A DNA stretch of 64,000 bases from Oscillospiraceae bacterium (GCA_016281125.1 JAEEIA010000040.1:1-64000), one strand, 5' to 3'; counted from the first letter of the stretch, positions 33,165 to 42,439 are shown. Numbers and translations are program-made. The notes: generated from the sequence alone by a model not told the origin.

Positions 33165-33799
33165 TCTGCGGATGCTCCTTTCGTGCTTCTGACCGGCAGC
33201 CGGATGACCGTTTTCAGCTTGTCCGGTGCGGTCTTTCGCGGGTCGGAGAGGTAAATCTCATGATGCTGCCGCCCGCTTTCAAAATCAGTCTGATATCCGT
33301 TTTCCTGCATGAACTGCTCCATGCGTGCTATGGTCGCAGGCTCATCGTCATAGGAGCCGATGTGCATGATCTGCACGCAGAGCCCCTCTGTAATCTGCCG
33401 CAGCTCCACATCGGAGCAATCCAGCTTTTTCTTTTTCAGCACAGTTTCCCGCGCCCACTGCACATCTGCCTCCGTGATGAAATCCGGCAGACGGATGACA
33501 GACACCCATTCCAGCACGGATTTATCCGTCAGCACGGCGCCGTTCAGATTCCAGAAGCCCTCCAGCGGCGGCACGACATATTCATAGAAGCCCTTGATGC
33601 GGTAGTCGGTCTTATAGCTCATTTTCAGCGTATAGGCGACCGCATACAGTTCAGCCAGCGCGGTTTGGTATGCGCCGTCCGGCTCGTTCGGATCGCCCCT
33701 GCCCGTGACGGCCAGAAACTGCGCAGCCGGAACTGTGACGATCGACGGTACATTTTTCGGCAGATAGAATTCCTTGTATTCTTTCTTGAAATCAAACAT
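33161..33799 (-). CDS. GyrI-like small-molecule-binding protein (212 aa)
   Basis: Stand-alone GyrI/SbmC-like domain protein of about 210 residues with the start MFDFKKEYKEFYLPK, FLAVTGRGDPNEPDGAYQTALAELYAVAYTLKM and the later VQIMHIGSYDDEPATIARMEQF plus HHEIYLSDPRKTAPDKLKTVIRLPV. Such proteins bind or hydrolyse small hydrophobic compounds. ATG follows AAAGGAG. It overlaps both neighbours by a few bases. Confidence 0.88.
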   Translation of the reverse strand: MFDFKKEYKEFYLPKNVPSIVTVPAAQFLAVTGRGDPNEPDGAYQTALAELYAVAYTLKMSYKTDYRIKGFYEYVVPPLEGFWNLNGAVLTDKSVLEWVSVIRLPDFITEADVQWARETVLKKKKLDCSDVELRQITEGLCVQIMHIGSYDDEPATIARMEQFMQENGYQTDFESGRQHHEIYLSDPRKTAPDKLKTVIRLPVRSTKGASAE

Positions 33800-35186
33800 G
33801 TTCCGCTCCTTTCCGCTGCTTTCGCAGATGCTCCAGCGCGGCAGTCAGCTCCGGAATGGCGCGCTCCGGCAGTCCGCGCTCCGCATAGCGGTCAGTGTGG
33901 TACGCCGCTGTGACTGCATCGAGTGCGTCCTGCGGCGTGTGATGCGCCAGCCATTTGCTGCGGATTTCCCGCACGGTATCGGAATCGCGGAGCTCTCCGG
34001 TTTCCCATGCAGGCGCCGTCACCAGCAGCTGATAACCGGCGTAAAATTTTTCGCGGGAATCCGGCATCGCCTTCCACGCGCGCAGCTTCTGCCGCCAGAG
34101 GCGCTTTTCCTGCTTTGCGGTCAGCTTTCGCCGCAGAATCGTTTCAGTATCGTGAAATTCGGCGGAATCTGATCTGTGTCTGTCCTTAGCGGAATTGCGG
34201 AGATCGCCGCGCAGGAACGCAATCAGCCGCCCGATCATGCTGCGGATCACATAGAACCAGTCGGAGAGCAGATTGCGCCAGATGATCACAGCCACCAGAA
34301 TAATCGGAATCCACAGGATCAGCCAGAACGGACTGAATTCGCCTTCCAGCGGCGGCAGTTCCATCATTTCTTCTTCATCGGTCTTGTATTTGCCGGTCAT
34401 CTTATCAGCAGTTTTTGCGATGAGAGCCAGAAGTCCGTATACCGCTCTGGCTGCGGTATCGCGCATCCATGCGATCAGCGCACCGATTTGATCACGGAAC
34501 AGGAATACCGCCGCAGCCAGCAGCAGCAGACCGAGCACAAGAATCAGATTGGTACGGCGGATGTCCTGCGGAACCTGCGTTTCCGTATTGCTTCGTCGGT
34601 TCACGAGCCGGATCAGCATAAACTGATTGCGCAGCAGAAGATACAGCACTGCAACCACCGCCGTGACTGCAAGATACCACGCGGAATGTACCGGCAGTTT
34701 CGCATAATGCAGCATCAGCGCAGAAAGGCATACCGCAGTGAGAAACGCGGCAAAATGCGACTGCGTAAAGAATGTATCCGGCGAGTGATCCAGCCCGCGC
34801 ATCGGGAGGAAAACCACAACAGCCGTCAGCACAACGGCATTGAACAGGCTGCCGCTCAGCCGGAATACAGCAAAGACACTGAGCGCGGCAGCGGGAATTG
34901 CAGCAGCCGCTTTGAGCGCAAACGCCCTGCGCGGGGATGTCCGCAGGCGGTGACCGATCTGATACGCAATCAACTGCACAGCAAAGGAAACGGCGCAGAC
35001 CGCCGCAGAGGGCAGCAGAATCTGAAGCTCGGAATGAACGGACGTCAGTGCTTCTTCAAACAGCGTTGTCAGAAGCGCAATCTCTCCCTGCTCCGCACGG
35101 AGCGAAAGCATCAGGATGCAGACCGGGAACCATGCAAGACTCCGGCAGAAGATCGCCGTCACAGTCAGCAGCTTTTCTGACCGCAT
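33792..35186 (-). CDS. Membrane protein of unknown function, DUF4129-like C-terminus (464 aa)
   Basis: Six membrane helices lie in the first 230 residues, followed by a loop and a further helix (about 290-312), then a cytoplasmic C-terminal part (about 330-464) with RRKLTAKQEKRLWRQKLRAWKAM and a helical end. The layout resembles the DUF4129 membrane proteins that accompany transglutaminase-like proteins, but no such partner is present. ATG at 35186 has AAAGGGGG six bases upstream; the ATG two codons earlier abuts the site. It is first in the operon with the GyrI-like and YfcE genes. Confidence 0.65.
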   Translation of the reverse strand: MRSEKLLTVTAIFCRSLAWFPVCILMLSLRAEQGEIALLTTLFEEALTSVHSELQILLPSAAVCAVSFAVQLIAYQIGHRLRTSPRRAFALKAAAAIPAAALSVFAVFRLSGSLFNAVVLTAVVVFLPMRGLDHSPDTFFTQSHFAAFLTAVCLSALMLHYAKLPVHSAWYLAVTAVVAVLYLLLRNQFMLIRLVNRRSNTETQVPQDIRRTNLILVLGLLLLAAAVFLFRDQIGALIAWMRDTAARAVYGLLALIAKTADKMTGKYKTDEEEMMELPPLEGEFSPFWLILWIPIILVAVIIWRNLLSDWFYVIRSMIGRLIAFLRGDLRNSAKDRHRSDSAEFHDTETILRRKLTAKQEKRLWRQKLRAWKAMPDSREKFYAGYQLLVTAPAWETGELRDSDTVREIRSKWLAHHTPQDALDAVTAAYHTDRYAERGLPERAIPELTAALEHLRKQRKGAEHV

Positions 35187-35219
35187 ATGCATCCCCCTTT
35201 CTTTTTCATGTATACGGTT

Positions 35220-35248
35220 ATTGTACCATATGCGGCGCGGTTTGTCAA
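35220..35248 (-). promoter_or_regulatory. Sigma-A promoter of the 464-aa protein / yfcE operon
   Basis: Minus strand: -35 TTGACA (35243-35248), 17-base spacer, -10 TACAAT (35220-35225). Confidence 0.88.
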
Positions 35249-35345
35249 TTCCGGAGGAACACGGGGAAGAAAACGCCGGCGGCAGTGCCGCCCTCCGTTT
35301 TAACTCCCATTTTTACACAGCGGTCGCTTTTTTGCCCTTCTCCCA

Positions 35346-35374
35346 TTGCACTTTTCAGTATAATATGCTATAAT
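35346..35374 (+). promoter_or_regulatory. Promoter of degV
   Basis: -35 TTGCAC (35346-35351), 17-base spacer, -10 TATAAT (35369-35374). It shares 19 identical bases (CAGTATAATATGCTATAAT) with the fruK promoter, including a doubled -10-like hexamer. Confidence 0.8.
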
Positions 35375-35429
35375 ATGCAGGGGAGGGGCATGCAGATCCG
35401 AAAAACGCCCCGAACGAAAGGAGCATGAC

Positions 35430-36305
35430 ATGGCTGAATACATCATTGCAGCAGCATCGACCGCTGATTTGCCGGATTCGTTTTACCGGGATCACAATAT
35501 CCCGCTGATCCGTTACACATACTCGATCGGGATGGAAACTTTTGAGGATGACTGCAAAGAGGAATCCCGTGCGCGCGCCTATCAGGATATGCGCAGCGGG
35601 ACGGTCTATACCACCTCCATGATCAATGAGGAAACCTATTATGATTTCTTCCGCAGGCTGATGGAAACCGGCAAGGACGTGCTGTATCTGGATATGTCCA
35701 GGGAAATGTCAAGTTCCTATCAGGCCTCGCACCGTGCTGCAAGCAGAATTCAGGCGGAGTTCCCGGATCTGCAGCTTGTGCTGCCGGATACCCGCTGCAT
35801 TTCCGGCGGACTGGGTCTGCTGGTGCGCGAATGTGTCCGTCATATGGAGGAGGGCATGAGCTTTCAGGCGCTGCTGAATTTCTGCGAGAGCACCAAGCTG
35901 CATATCATGCACCGTTTTACCGTCGATGACCTGAACTATCTTAAACGCGGCGGCAGAGTGTCCAACGCCTCTGCGATGATCGGTTCCATGCTGTCAATCA
36001 AGCCGGTGCTCTATGTGCCCGATGACGGCAAGCTGACTGTTTCCTCCAAGGTGCGCGGACGCCGTGCGGCGCTGAATGCGCTGCTGGAGGGCGTCAAGCG
36101 GGACATGGTTTCGCCGTCCGGACAGCAGATCATCATCAATCATGCGGACTGTCTGACCGATGCAAACTGGCTCCGCAGCGAGCTGCTGGATGCGTTCCCG
36201 ACGCTCGGCAGCGTCGATATATTCAGCCTGGGCATCATCATCGGTGCGCACTGCGGGCCCGGCCTGCTGACCGTGTTCTATCTCGGTGATCAGCGCAAGC
36301 CGTAA
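35430..36305 (+). CDS. DegV family fatty-acid-binding protein (291 aa)
   Basis: Cytoplasmic DegV/FakB-like protein that binds a fatty acid, usually for phosphorylation by FakA (not in the window). Marks are STADLP (10-15), TTSMINEETYYDFF (about 55-68), SREMSSSYQASHRAA, DTRCISGGLGLLV and the LKRGGRVSNASAMIGSMLSIKPVL segment (about 170-193). Full length. ATG follows AAAGGAG. Single-gene unit. Confidence 0.95.
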   Translation: MAEYIIAAASTADLPDSFYRDHNIPLIRYTYSIGMETFEDDCKEESRARAYQDMRSGTVYTTSMINEETYYDFFRRLMETGKDVLYLDMSREMSSSYQASHRAASRIQAEFPDLQLVLPDTRCISGGLGLLVRECVRHMEEGMSFQALLNFCESTKLHIMHRFTVDDLNYLKRGGRVSNASAMIGSMLSIKPVLYVPDDGKLTVSSKVRGRRAALNALLEGVKRDMVSPSGQQIIINHADCLTDANWLRSELLDAFPTLGSVDIFSLGIIIGAHCGPGLLTVFYLGDQRKP

Positions 36306-36314
36306 ATAAAAAAT

Positions 36315-36356
36315 AAAGCCCGGAAGCAGCTTTGAAAGGCCGCTTCCGGGCTTTTT
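36315..36356. terminator. Bidirectional terminator between degV and the sortase operon
   Basis: Stem AAAGCCCGGAAGC / GCTTCCGGGCTTT with A-run on one side and TT on the other, between convergent genes. Confidence 0.88.
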
Positions 36357-36361
36357 CCGTA

Positions 36362-37261
36362 TCAGTGCTTTGCGTGCCGGATCGTATGCTTTCTGCGCCG
36401 GATGCCGTGCAGCAGTCCGAAAATCAGATAGCAGCCGACCGCTGCGATGATGCTCCAGACGGCCGTCCGGATCACGGCGTTTGTGCCGCCGTAGAGATAT
36501 CCGGTGACCGCGGCAAAGGTGTGGTCGGTCTTGACGGCAAAGCGGTCGAACCAGCGCGTGTGCTTCAGCCACAGCGCCGGAATCAGCAGCAGAACCGATG
36601 CGATCAGCGCACCCGTGCCGATCCAGTAGAAGCCGGTTTCCGGCTCCCGGTGATTGGCAAAGAACAGCAGCAGTATGAACAGGATGACGGTGCCGAAGGC
36701 TGCGGCGACCGCATAGCCCGCCCACGGGATATATGTTCTGGCGGTTTTCAGCACACCCGTATCTGCGAGCGACTGAAAGCGGAACACGTCACAGGCGGAG
36801 AGAATCCGCTCTGCCGCGTTGGCCTTTGCCGTTTTGACGGCTTCATGATAGGTGTCATCTTTGATGACATTGTGCTTTGCGGCATAATCCTCAAAGAAAG
36901 CAGTGATCTGATCGTCCAGCTCTGAAAAATCATGCCGGATTTCCAGCTTGGCGGTATCGCCGCGCAGATATGCAAAGCCGTTCGAGATGCCGTCTGCAAT
37001 CATCGGCTCCAGCTTGTCCGGCGTGATTGCGTCTGCATAGACAGAAGCGGGAATGCCGGATGCGCTTTCGGCGGCCTTGAATTCCGTCTGCAAGGTGTTG
37101 GATACCTTATTGGCAAGCTGCTGCTCCGTGACGACCGGCAGCACGGCTTCGGTATTCAGCATCCGGAATCGCACCGAACCGGCGAGGAATGCAAGGATGC
37201 ATGAGAAAATCAGAAAGACCGTGAGGATCACGCATGTGATATAGGTGGATGTCCGTTTCAC
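36362..37261 (-). CDS. Four-helix membrane protein of the sortase operon (299 aa)
   Basis: I do not recognise a family. GTG at 37261 has GGAGGT upstream. An N-terminal helix (about 10-30), an outer domain of about 145 residues rich in helices (EQQLANKVSNTLQTEFKAAES, FFEDYAAKH), then three helices (about 177-275) and a basic tail. It resembles the membrane proteins often found with small sortase systems. Last gene of the operon. Confidence 0.6.
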   Translation of the reverse strand: MKRTSTYITCVILTVFLIFSCILAFLAGSVRFRMLNTEAVLPVVTEQQLANKVSNTLQTEFKAAESASGIPASVYADAITPDKLEPMIADGISNGFAYLRGDTAKLEIRHDFSELDDQITAFFEDYAAKHNVIKDDTYHEAVKTAKANAAERILSACDVFRFQSLADTGVLKTARTYIPWAGYAVAAAFGTVILFILLLFFANHREPETGFYWIGTGALIASVLLLIPALWLKHTRWFDRFAVKTDHTFAAVTGYLYGGTNAVIRTAVWSIIAAVGCYLIFGLLHGIRRRKHTIRHAKH

Positions 37262-37291
37262 GTTGTACCTCCGTTGCTCCGCGCGGCAGAA

Positions 37292-37984
37292 TCACTTTGC
37301 ATCTGCCGGGGCATTGAATTTTCTGCTGACCGGTTCACACCAGACGCCGATGCGCTTGTCGGCGCTGCCGATGACCTGCGGGGCGCAGGTATACAGCGTC
37401 AGACGGTCGTCCTTGCTGACTGCAAGCCAGTGCTTATCCTCTTTATCGAAGCTGATCTGCTCTTTGACCTTATACGTGAACTGACCGTAATTTGTGAACA
37501 GCTCAACCTCGTCGCCGGGCTTTAATTTGGAAAGCTCGGAGAAGTAAGTCGTGACATGCGCGTCGATGACGGTGTTGCCGTGGTCGCCGATGATTGCAGA
37601 CTGCGAGCTCTGGCAGGCGCCGCGGTCGAGCAGCTCGGCATTGACGCCGTAATACACGCCGACGGTCAGGCCGATTGACTCGGCGGACAGCACAGCGTAC
37701 TGCTCGCCGAAGACCGGATAATTGATCTTGCCGTCTTCAAAGGTATCCGCATCCGGCTTTTTGACGGTTTCGATTTCGTTTTCCTTGATATGCAGACCGT
37801 CCGTCGTGCCGGTCGTTTTCAGGTTGTCCATAAATGCGATGTTCAGATATTTCTGGACATAGTGGACAGGTGCCAGGGAATAGCAGAGCACCAGAATGCC
37901 GCCTGTCAGCAGCAGGAGCAGCAGCGGCGTCAGCAGATATGCGGGCAGCGAGCTGCGCTGCTTTGCGGTTTTTTCCTCAGCCAT
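37292..37984 (-). CDS. Sortase (230 aa)
   Basis: Membrane-anchored transpeptidase with one N-terminal helix (about 17-38) and a sortase beta-barrel. The catalytic triad is visible: His143 in DAHVTTYF, Cys200 in TLYTCAP and Arg211 in DKRIGVW. Single N-terminal anchor and length are of the small class C/D-like type; the exact class is not certain. ATG follows AGGAGG and overlaps the end of the upstream surface-protein gene by 8 bases, so that protein is its likely substrate or helper. Confidence 0.88.
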   Translation of the reverse strand: MAEEKTAKQRSSLPAYLLTPLLLLLLTGGILVLCYSLAPVHYVQKYLNIAFMDNLKTTGTTDGLHIKENEIETVKKPDADTFEDGKINYPVFGEQYAVLSAESIGLTVGVYYGVNAELLDRGACQSSQSAIIGDHGNTVIDAHVTTYFSELSKLKPGDEVELFTNYGQFTYKVKEQISFDKEDKHWLAVSKDDRLTLYTCAPQVIGSADKRIGVWCEPVSRKFNAPADAK

Positions 37985-38792
37985 GGAGCGCCTCCTGTTT
38001 TCTGCCGCGCAGACTGATCCAGGTCAGTCCGCCGACGGCCAGCAGGATCACGCCGCAGGAGCCGAACACCGGAACGGTCATGTTCCAGCCTGTTTCGTCC
38101 ACAGAAGCGCCGACCGAGGTGGAGTCGATCAGGTCGCCCTCACCGTCGCGGACGGAGTAGCTGATGCCGTCTTCTCCGAGCTGATCGACGGAAATATGCA
38201 TTCCGAGCTGTTCGCCCAGCGTGATAAAGCTGCCGGCGATGTCCGCCTGGCTGCCGGTGTCCATCTGCTTGATTATGCTGTTGCGCTCCGAGGTCGAGAG
38301 CGAGGCGAGGAAGGCCGCGCGCTGATCCGCCGGCAGGGCAGCAACATAGGCCTGCTTTTCCTCCAGCGTCATATTGATAAAGGGCTTTTCAGGCTCCGGA
38401 TAGGTCACCGGCTCGGTTTTGGTCGGTTCCGGATCCGCGCTCTGGGAAGCGGGCGGGGCGGTGGTCTGCATGGCCTTGCGGATGTCCGGGCCGCTGACGC
38501 CGAATTGCTCGCCGACCTTGTTCCAGATCTCGTCCTCCTGCAAAATGACCATTTCCGCCCAGACATCATACGGGAGATACTGGCCCTCAATCTCCATGCC
38601 GTTTTCGTCGTGCGGTACGGTTTCGTACCGGTTTTTCGCGTTCTGGATCATGGTTTCAGGCATACCGATTCTCCGCATGGCGGCATATACATCTTCGATG
38701 CTGCCTTCCGCAGCTGCGTGCATGGTCAGGCAGCAGACTGCACAGACCGCTGCCGGCAGTACGGCAAGCAGGCGTTTCCGGATTTTTTTCAT
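37977..38792 (-). CDS. Membrane-anchored surface protein of the sortase operon (271 aa)
   Basis: ATG at 38792 is chosen, with GAAAGGA upstream. A signal peptide covers about 1-28; the body is helical and charged with a Pro-rich stretch near 115-135 (TTAPPASQSADPEPTKTEP). At the end a hydrophobic segment (VFGSCGVILLAVGGLTWISL) is followed by RGRKQEALHG. That is the layout of a sorting signal, but no LPXTG-like motif precedes it, so it may simply be membrane-anchored. First gene of the operon. Function unknown. Confidence 0.65.
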   Translation of the reverse strand: MKKIRKRLLAVLPAAVCAVCCLTMHAAAEGSIEDVYAAMRRIGMPETMIQNAKNRYETVPHDENGMEIEGQYLPYDVWAEMVILQEDEIWNKVGEQFGVSGPDIRKAMQTTAPPASQSADPEPTKTEPVTYPEPEKPFINMTLEEKQAYVAALPADQRAAFLASLSTSERNSIIKQMDTGSQADIAGSFITLGEQLGMHISVDQLGEDGISYSVRDGEGDLIDSTSVGASVDETGWNMTVPVFGSCGVILLAVGGLTWISLRGRKQEALHG

Positions 38793-38871
38793 AGGATCCG
38801 TCCTTTCGGTTCGTTTCAAACGGCTCCGGCTTTCTGCCGGAGATGTACCGGATCGTTCCGATACAGCCTAT

Positions 38872-38900
38872 ATTATATCACAATATCGCAGAAAATGCAA
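38872..38900 (-). promoter_or_regulatory. Promoter of the sortase operon
   Basis: Minus strand: -35 TTGCAT (38895-38900), 17-base spacer, -10 TATAAT (38872-38877). Confidence 0.8.
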
Positions 38901-38919
38901 GCAATGCGCTGCTTTTCGC

Positions 38920-38953
38920 AAAAAGCGTGCGGGAAACCGGTTCCCCGCACGCT
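38920..38953 (-). terminator. Intrinsic terminator of the 1118-residue protein gene
   Basis: Stem AGCGTGCGGG / CCCGCACGCT followed by TTTTT on the minus strand, 22 bases after the stop. Confidence 0.9.
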
Positions 38954-38975
38954 CTGTTTTTGCATCCTGCTGCTG

Positions 38976-41900
38976 TCAGAAGGTGATCTTTTTGGCGATG
39001 TACCGCAGCAGATCGGTCAGATCGGTTCCGTCGGTTTTGCCGTCCTTGTTGCAGTCGGCATTGGCAAGCCCCTGATCCGTGATGCCGGCCTCGCTGTCCG
39101 CATTGAGGAACCGCGCGAGCAGCACGGCATCGGAAACGTCGATGCTGTTGTCACAGGTGATGTCGCCGCGGCCTTTGGAGGCCGGTGCATCGCTGCGGAT
39201 CGCTTCAAATCTGCGGTCAAAGCGCTGTGCGTACTTCTCTGCCGTGGAGTTTTCATAACCGCGGATCACGCCGGTATAGGAATTATAATCGAACAATTCC
39301 TTGGGGTTGGCAAAGGTATTCGGCGCGTCGAAGATTTCCGTTTCCGGATTCAGCAGCGTGACCGACAGCAGATTCTCACATCCGCCGAATGCCTCATAGT
39401 CGATGCTTCTGAGCGTTTTCGGGAGTGTGATATCCGTCAGCATCTCGCTGTTTCCGAATGCGCTTGAGCCGATTGTTTCAAGCCCCTCATTGAAAACAAC
39501 TTCCCGGATGCAGAAGCTGTCGAAGAACGCACTGTTTCCGATCTCCTTCAGGGTGGAAGGCATCTCCACCTTTGCGATTCCTGTGTTCCAGCAGAACGCG
39601 AATTCATTGATATGCGTGATGCCCTCAGGCAGTTTGACCGTCAGCGCCGGGTTCGTGCTGCTGTACAGATATCCGGAATCATAGAACGCACGGTTCAGCG
39701 CGCCGCCGCCGATCACGCGGATGCCCTCCGGGAACGTAAATTCGGTCAGGCTGCCGTCGCGGAGCGATTTGCTGATCTGATCGGTATTGGTTTTCAGCAG
39801 AATGCCGTTCTCGATGACAAAGGTGTCCGTTTTGCTGTCCAGCCATTTCGTGCTGTCAAAGGCATTGTTGCCGACATTGGTCAGGCTGTCCGGCAGTGTG
39901 ACCGCTGCCAGCGAGCGGCAGTACCGGAACGCTTCTGAATCAATGGATTCCGTACCCTCCGGAATCACAATCGCTTTCAGATTGTTGCTGCTCTGAAATG
40001 CGCTCTGTGCGATGCGCTTGAGATCCTTCGGCAGCGTCAGCTCGCGGAATGCGGTGTTCTGGAACGCAGACGTTCCGATCTCGGTGATATGTTCGGAAAG
40101 CTGTACGGATTCCAGTCCGGTGCAGTTGTCAAATGCATTCGATCCGATTTTCGTGACGCTGTCTGCCATTTCAACCGATTCCAGCAGCTTGCAGTTCAGG
40201 AACGCGCCCGATCCGATGCTTGTGATGCCGTCCTCAATCACGACCTTTTTGATCTGATCTCCCCACGGCGCCGGGCAGGCAGGACTCTTCTCCTCCTGCG
40301 GCGCGACAGTGGAAGACGTGAAATAAGGGCCGCGGTAATAATTTCCCATATCGCCGGTGCCGGAGATCGTCAGCGTGCCGTTTTCATCCAGCGTCCAGAG
40401 CGCATTCTCGCCGCAGGCATTTTCAGGGGGGATCAGCGAAGGATTCACATCCTCCAGCGCTTCAAAGCGATAGCCCATTTTCTTTGCGTAGTCTTCTGTT
40501 GTGGAGCCCTTCCGGCCGCAGAGCGTTCCGGTGTAGCTTTCGCCCTGATTGCTGAACAGAACGAACTTATCACTGAACTCAGCGATCGGATTTACGATCG
40601 TAACGCGTTTCAGCGCAGGGCAGTTCATTGCGAAGGGGTTCGCGTAACTCCGTACCACATCGGCGCGTCCGAGGAGCGTCAGCTCGGTCAGGCTGCTGCA
40701 CTCGCTGAAAGCATCATCGCCGAGGCTCACAAGATCATACGGCAGCACAACGGATTTCAGTGCACTGCATCCCCTGAATGCGTCCCACCCGATCGAGATC
40801 AGTTTCTTCGGCAGATTGATCTCACGCAGCTTGACGCAGTTTTCAAATGCACCGTCACAGATTGATGAAACCGACTCCGGGATCGTGATCGTTTCCAGTC
40901 CCTTGCAGTTATCAAATGCGCATACACTGATCAGTTCATAGCCGTCCGGAATCACAACAGAGGTGATCTTGTCATATCCCTCAAAAGCGCAGTTTGCCAT
41001 CTGTTTTATCCCCGCCGGGAGTTCAACGGTGCCGGAATTGACCGTGCCGCAGTCCGTCAGAATGTCATTGATGATGACGAACGGCTGCTTTTTCAGTTCC
41101 GCATACCACGGCGTATCCTCAAATGCAAATTTGGAGAATTCCGTGAGTGAATACGGCACGTAGATGTCCGAAAGCTGCGTGCAGCCCATGAACGCGTAAT
41201 CCTCGACCGTGCTCAGCGCAGAGGGGAGATGTATGCTTTTCAGTGCGGTGCAGTTTCCGAAGCAGCAGGCTCCCAAATAGGACGAATCTCCCGTAAATGC
41301 GATTTCCTCCAGTTTGTCACAGCCATAAAATGCAAAAGAACCGAAAATTCCGATTCTCGCCGGGAAGCTGATGCGCTTCAAACCGGATTTGCAGAATGCA
41401 AACGAACCGATCCAATCCAGCGTGGACGGCAGTGAAACGGATTCCAGATCCTTGCAGTCATAGAACGCGAAATTGCCGATCTCTTTGACACCCTCACCGA
41501 TCACGATTTTTTTCACGCTGCTTTTGCTCCACGGTGCGGGTTCCGGAACGTCAGCCTCATCCCGCCGTACCGCGTATTCGAATTCGTAAGGCACCTTATC
41601 CGTGAAGGATGCAAAATAATTGTACATTTTGCCGCTGCCGGAGATCGTCAGCGTACCGGTCGCTTCATCCAGCGTCCAGCGGAGGTTCTGTCCGCAGACA
41701 TTGTCGCCGGCCGGATCCCCGATGAAGCGGAACGGATAGCCGTTTTCCATTGCAAAGGTCTGTGCTGTGGAACCCTCATAGCCGCAGATCGTCGGCAGGC
41801 CGAAAAAGTCATTTGCGGCAAAGCCGAGTGATTCCGTGCTGAGCGGGAGCGTCGGATTCAGGATCGTGAGTGTGTCCGGACGACACTCTTTGAACACGCC

Positions 41901-42332
41901 GGTGCCGAGCTTTGTCACATTTGCCGAGAGCGTCAGGTTTTCAAATGAGGCGGCGCGGAATGCGTAATCGCCGATTTCCGTCAGTGAATCCGGCAGAGAA
42001 ATGCTCCTCAGCGCGGTATTGCCGGCAAAGGCATTGCTGCCGATGCGCGTGACGCCTTCCCCGATCTTCACGCTTCTGAGATCGGTGCCCCAGGGCGCCG
42101 CGGTTTCTCTGCCTTTTTCAGGATCGCTGTAATCAATGATTTCGCCGCTGCCGGTAATGGTCAGGCGGTCGTCTTCTCTCAACTCCCATTCAGTGCCGGT
42201 GCCGCAGGCGCCTCTGGCAATAGAGCTGATCTCAGTAGGCACATCTGCCGCCGCGGCCGGAAAAACGGAAACCGTGCCTGTCAGCGTCAAACAGAGCGCA
42301 CTGACAAGCGCAATCGTTCTGAATGCTTTCAT
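38976..42332 (-). CDS. BspA-like leucine-rich protein with dockerin (1118 aa)
   Basis: Signal peptide about 1-29. The body is built of three blocks, each opened by a CG-x-x-xxWTLDExGTLTISGSGxM motif (about residues 43, 212 and 642), followed by LRR_5 repeats with IGxxAFxxCxxLxSVxLPxxL units and closed by a Y-x-GTxxAEKYAxxxGYRFE-like sequence. A type I dockerin ends the protein (about 1052-1115): GDITCDNSIDVSDAVLLARF, then NADCNKDGKTDGTDLTDLLRYIAK, closely like that of the mannanase. The dockerin predicts attachment to a cohesin scaffold; a carbohydrate- or host-binding role for the repeats is inference. ATG follows AAAGGGAG; single-gene unit. Confidence 0.92.
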   Translation of the reverse strand: MKAFRTIALVSALCLTLTGTVSVFPAAAADVPTEISSIARGACGTGTEWELREDDRLTITGSGEIIDYSDPEKGRETAAPWGTDLRSVKIGEGVTRIGSNAFAGNTALRSISLPDSLTEIGDYAFRAASFENLTLSANVTKLGTGVFKECRPDTLTILNPTLPLSTESLGFAANDFFGLPTICGYEGSTAQTFAMENGYPFRFIGDPAGDNVCGQNLRWTLDEATGTLTISGSGKMYNYFASFTDKVPYEFEYAVRRDEADVPEPAPWSKSSVKKIVIGEGVKEIGNFAFYDCKDLESVSLPSTLDWIGSFAFCKSGLKRISFPARIGIFGSFAFYGCDKLEEIAFTGDSSYLGACCFGNCTALKSIHLPSALSTVEDYAFMGCTQLSDIYVPYSLTEFSKFAFEDTPWYAELKKQPFVIINDILTDCGTVNSGTVELPAGIKQMANCAFEGYDKITSVVIPDGYELISVCAFDNCKGLETITIPESVSSICDGAFENCVKLREINLPKKLISIGWDAFRGCSALKSVVLPYDLVSLGDDAFSECSSLTELTLLGRADVVRSYANPFAMNCPALKRVTIVNPIAEFSDKFVLFSNQGESYTGTLCGRKGSTTEDYAKKMGYRFEALEDVNPSLIPPENACGENALWTLDENGTLTISGTGDMGNYYRGPYFTSSTVAPQEEKSPACPAPWGDQIKKVVIEDGITSIGSGAFLNCKLLESVEMADSVTKIGSNAFDNCTGLESVQLSEHITEIGTSAFQNTAFRELTLPKDLKRIAQSAFQSSNNLKAIVIPEGTESIDSEAFRYCRSLAAVTLPDSLTNVGNNAFDSTKWLDSKTDTFVIENGILLKTNTDQISKSLRDGSLTEFTFPEGIRVIGGGALNRAFYDSGYLYSSTNPALTVKLPEGITHINEFAFCWNTGIAKVEMPSTLKEIGNSAFFDSFCIREVVFNEGLETIGSSAFGNSEMLTDITLPKTLRSIDYEAFGGCENLLSVTLLNPETEIFDAPNTFANPKELFDYNSYTGVIRGYENSTAEKYAQRFDRRFEAIRSDAPASKGRGDITCDNSIDVSDAVLLARFLNADSEAGITDQGLANADCNKDGKTDGTDLTDLLRYIAKKITF

Positions 42333-42439
42333 GATGATTCTCCCTTTCTGTTTGTAAAAATGTGCTGTGAAGTTTTGCTCTGTCTGCTGTTCCCCGTACA
42401 GCCGTGCTGACAGAGCATACCGAATACTAAGCTATTGTG

